A stretch of 64,000 nt of DNA from Dendrolimus kikuchii. Lineage: Eukaryota > Arthropoda > Insecta > Lepidoptera > Lasiocampidae. Numbering within the stretch: position 1 is the first letter of the stretch; each line of letters starts with the position of its first letter. Positions 62,691-64,000 of this stretch are shown in pieces. The position numbers and the translations under genes are program-made. The notes below the pieces were generated by a model. The model was not told where the DNA came from. It saw nothing but the letters and a program-made list of their open reading frames with translations, and ran no database searches. The stretch covers positions 19,331,435 through 19,395,434 of the forward strand of contig CM034389.1 in assembly GCA_019925095.2 (NCBI GenBank). Direction: 5' to 3'.

Positions 62691-62991
62691 GTAATGCATT
62701 TACTTACAAGTACTGTTTCATGTGTGTACGTTAATGTACATAATTTGCTATGTAATAAGGTTAAGGCATTAGTTGCAGTGCAGTTGGTAATTCGCTTGAG
62801 CAAGGTAAACTCTTAAGTAGACGAGCGATTTTAAAAACGAGTAAAAGTTAAACTATGTCTCAAACGGTTCCTTTTTCCAAAAGGAACCATTATAAAAACA
62901 ACATATGCATTTGTCCAGAGTTCTGGCTCACGGCAAGAATCGTGTTTCTGGTGAGCAAAAAGTGTTTCGACGGACAACCCTGCTAAAAAAG

Positions 62992-63026
<35 letters not shown>

Positions 63027-63296
63027 AAAAAAATAAAGTTTGGTGTCAAATTGGGGGTTCTCGAGTACGCCCGATCGTTCTACGCTATCAGTTTTTCGAT
63101 ATATGCTGTATTTACAGAGATAGCTTTTTTTAATTCCGTGCTAATTACAGCACTAATTAGCTACTCATTTGTTTATTCTTTTGTTAATTACTATTTCACG
63201 TTCACTAATTACCCTCGTCCGATACTCCCTATTGTTCTTAATGACGTCAACAACGACTTCAAAACAAAAACAACATGTTCTTTTCTTCCTCAACCT
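62691..63296. other. ASAP intron 4 start with hairpin and A-tract
   Basis: GGTTCCTTTTTCCAAAAGGA then ACC (62866-62888) is a 10-bp-stem hairpin. 62984-63035 is almost pure A (two tracts broken by G). The tract separates the host intron from the segment carrying the protease gene and might be a retroelement tail, but no retrogene precedes it. No coding signal. Confidence 0.4.
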
Positions 63297-63740
63297 TTAT
63301 TTAAAACAGTATTTGTACAAATCGTATACTAATATATCATTAACGAGTGTTTCCTGGCTTTCGAATAAATTGGTCATATCCGTCATACTATATCCATGAA
63401 ACTTATAGTATAAGTATACCAAACAGTATGCACCACATACTGAAGTCCAGTCATTTTGTATTCTCATAGTATTGAAATGCCATTTTCTACAATTCCTATT
63501 TAGAAAAGCCAAGTGGAATCCTACAGGTGACCGACCAAAGGAATCGAAGTATTGTCCAATGTTGTGTTGGTCTATGTGCATGGCTACCCAGTGAGAACCT
63601 GGCTGGGTGCTTGGATCCAGATTGCTCACTAAGAACGTAGGCGCTTCCATGTGAATTGGTAAATTGTTTGCTGCATACACGTTCCTCTCTAAAGATGGGT
63701 GAATTTTGCATAAACATTTCTGGATCTCGATTGTGTTCAT
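63297..63740 (-). CDS. Adenain-like cysteine protease (Polinton/adintovirus PRO type)
   Basis: 147 codons from the ATG at 63740 to TAA at 63299. Adenoviral-type (C5) protease layout: His50 in PGSHWVAM, Asp66 in YFDSFG, Gln95 in RIQNDWTS, Cys102 in SVCGAY. All are present in canonical order and spacing. In Polinton/Maverick elements and related viruses, this enzyme processes capsid proteins. Length is normal for that group. A stop lies in frame a few codons upstream of the alternative GTG (63761), so the ATG is preferred. AATAAA (63301-63296) overlaps the stop codon, a compact viral-style 3' end. No introns. No frame damage, so it is young or under selection. Ulp1-type proteases are more distant relatives and less likely because of the PGSHW and YFDSFG context. 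Confidence 0.83.
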   Translation of the reverse strand: MNTIEIQKCLCKIHPSLERNVYAANNLPIHMEAPTFLVSNLDPSTQPGSHWVAMHIDQHNIGQYFDSFGRSPVGFHLAFLNRNCRKWHFNTMRIQNDWTSVCGAYCLVYLYYKFHGYSMTDMTNLFESQETLVNDILVYDLYKYCFK

Positions 63741-63911
63741 ATTTGTAACCAAAGTGCACACGTGCTACTCGATGAAGAATACTATTGTAAATGTTCAACA
63801 TAATCTTGTGAACTTATTATGTAAAGGAAGTTGTAAATAAAAAATATGAAAGCTATGTTGACAGTTTTATTTATTGATATCTTTCTTATGATTAATACAT
63901 ATAATTCTATC

Positions 63912-64000
63912 TTAACTACTATAGTCTACGATTACATTGCGGTTCTTATCTATTTCAATAACATTATCGAACTCGGCATACACAATACAGTTAATAGTTT
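63912..64000 (-). CDS. C-terminal end of an ORF cut by the window edge, upstream of the protease
   Basis: About 28 codons open to the window edge, ending NCIVYAEFDNVIEIDKNRNV then IVDYSS and TAA at 63914-63912. AATAAA signals follow within about 50 bases. Same strand and about 170 bases upstream of the protease gene. The text recalls the C-termini of Polinton/adintovirus capsid proteins, but it is too short to be sure. Confidence 0.4.
   Translation of the reverse strand, partial: TINCIVYAEFDNVIEIDKNRNVIVDYSS

Larger units (their letters stand above)
55418..60230 (-). mobile_element. Near-complete LINE (CR1/Jockey group) with intact ORFs
   Basis: Minus-strand element: ORF1 60080-59139, a middle open frame 59129-58752, ORF2 58755-55816, and a 3' UTR ending in a TTATTATTATTATCC repeat at 55418. 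ORF1 and ORF2 have no stops or frameshifts, unlike every other TE in the window, so it is the youngest insertion. No poly(A) tail; a short A/T microsatellite 3' end is typical of CR1/L2 relatives. The 5' limit is uncertain (5' UTR at least to about 60230). It inserted into a MITE. Confidence 0.82.

Noticed and set aside
62984..63035. A-tract as the tail of a processed retrogene
   Set aside because: The sequence before it (host intron and a small hairpin) shows no spliced-gene copy or LINE 3' end.
62831..63049. 72-codon reverse ORF with poly-Phe
   Set aside because: Translation of the A-tract read in reverse.
1..64000. Prokaryotic features: operons, ribosome binding sites, CRISPR arrays, rRNA
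   Set aside because: None seen; the window is eukaryotic with spliced genes and animal transposons.

Overview
The window is eukaryotic and almost certainly lepidopteran (moth or butterfly). It is AT-rich, has GT-AG introns up to about 31 kb, and carries several repeat families I recognise from Lepidoptera: Helitrons starting TCTATACTAATATTATAAAG and ending CTAG, a CAGACAGGCAGACG repeat, a GGAAGAGATCGC repeat, and mariner, RTE, Jockey and R1 relics. The species call is inference from these families, not from a database search.

Two host genes lie head to head. On the minus strand, BLOC1S5 (Muted, a BLOC-1 subunit) starts at 4632 and runs off the left edge in four exons (4614-4632, 4086-4168, 2316-2501, 1-132). 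On the plus strand, an ASAP-family Arf GTPase-activating protein starts at 5867. Four exons (5867-5992, 36804-36876, 46166-46314, 62436-62690) encode about 201 residues of its N-terminal BAR domain, and the gene continues past the right edge. All phases and splice sites agree. About 1.2 kb separates the two start codons, and that gap is filled with MITE sequence.

Nearly everything else is mobile DNA in the introns. Intron 1 of ASAP (5993-36803) holds a Penelope endonuclease fragment with a hammerhead-like motif, a PIF/Harbinger element nested in a Tc1 relic, a full-length decayed mariner with TIRs, an RTE relic, Helitrons including a helicase C-terminus, a Tigger/pogo-type element, and a mariner split by an R1-type LINE. 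Intron 2 (36877-46165) holds a large LINE fragment with RT and RNase H domains and a 97-bp-arm foldback element. Intron 3 (46315-62435) holds tRNA-derived SINEs, Helitron units and a CR1/Jockey-group LINE with open ORF1 and ORF2. Between that LINE's two ORFs is a third open frame for a hydrophobic 125-residue peptide. Its stop overlaps the ORF2 start as ATGA.

Downstream of ASAP exon 4 on the minus strand is an intact 147-residue adenain-like cysteine protease gene with His, Asp, Gln and Cys all present. It lies next to the C-terminus of another same-strand ORF cut by the window edge. This looks like the flank of an integrated Polinton/adintovirus-type element. It and the LINE middle ORF are the two observations most worth following.
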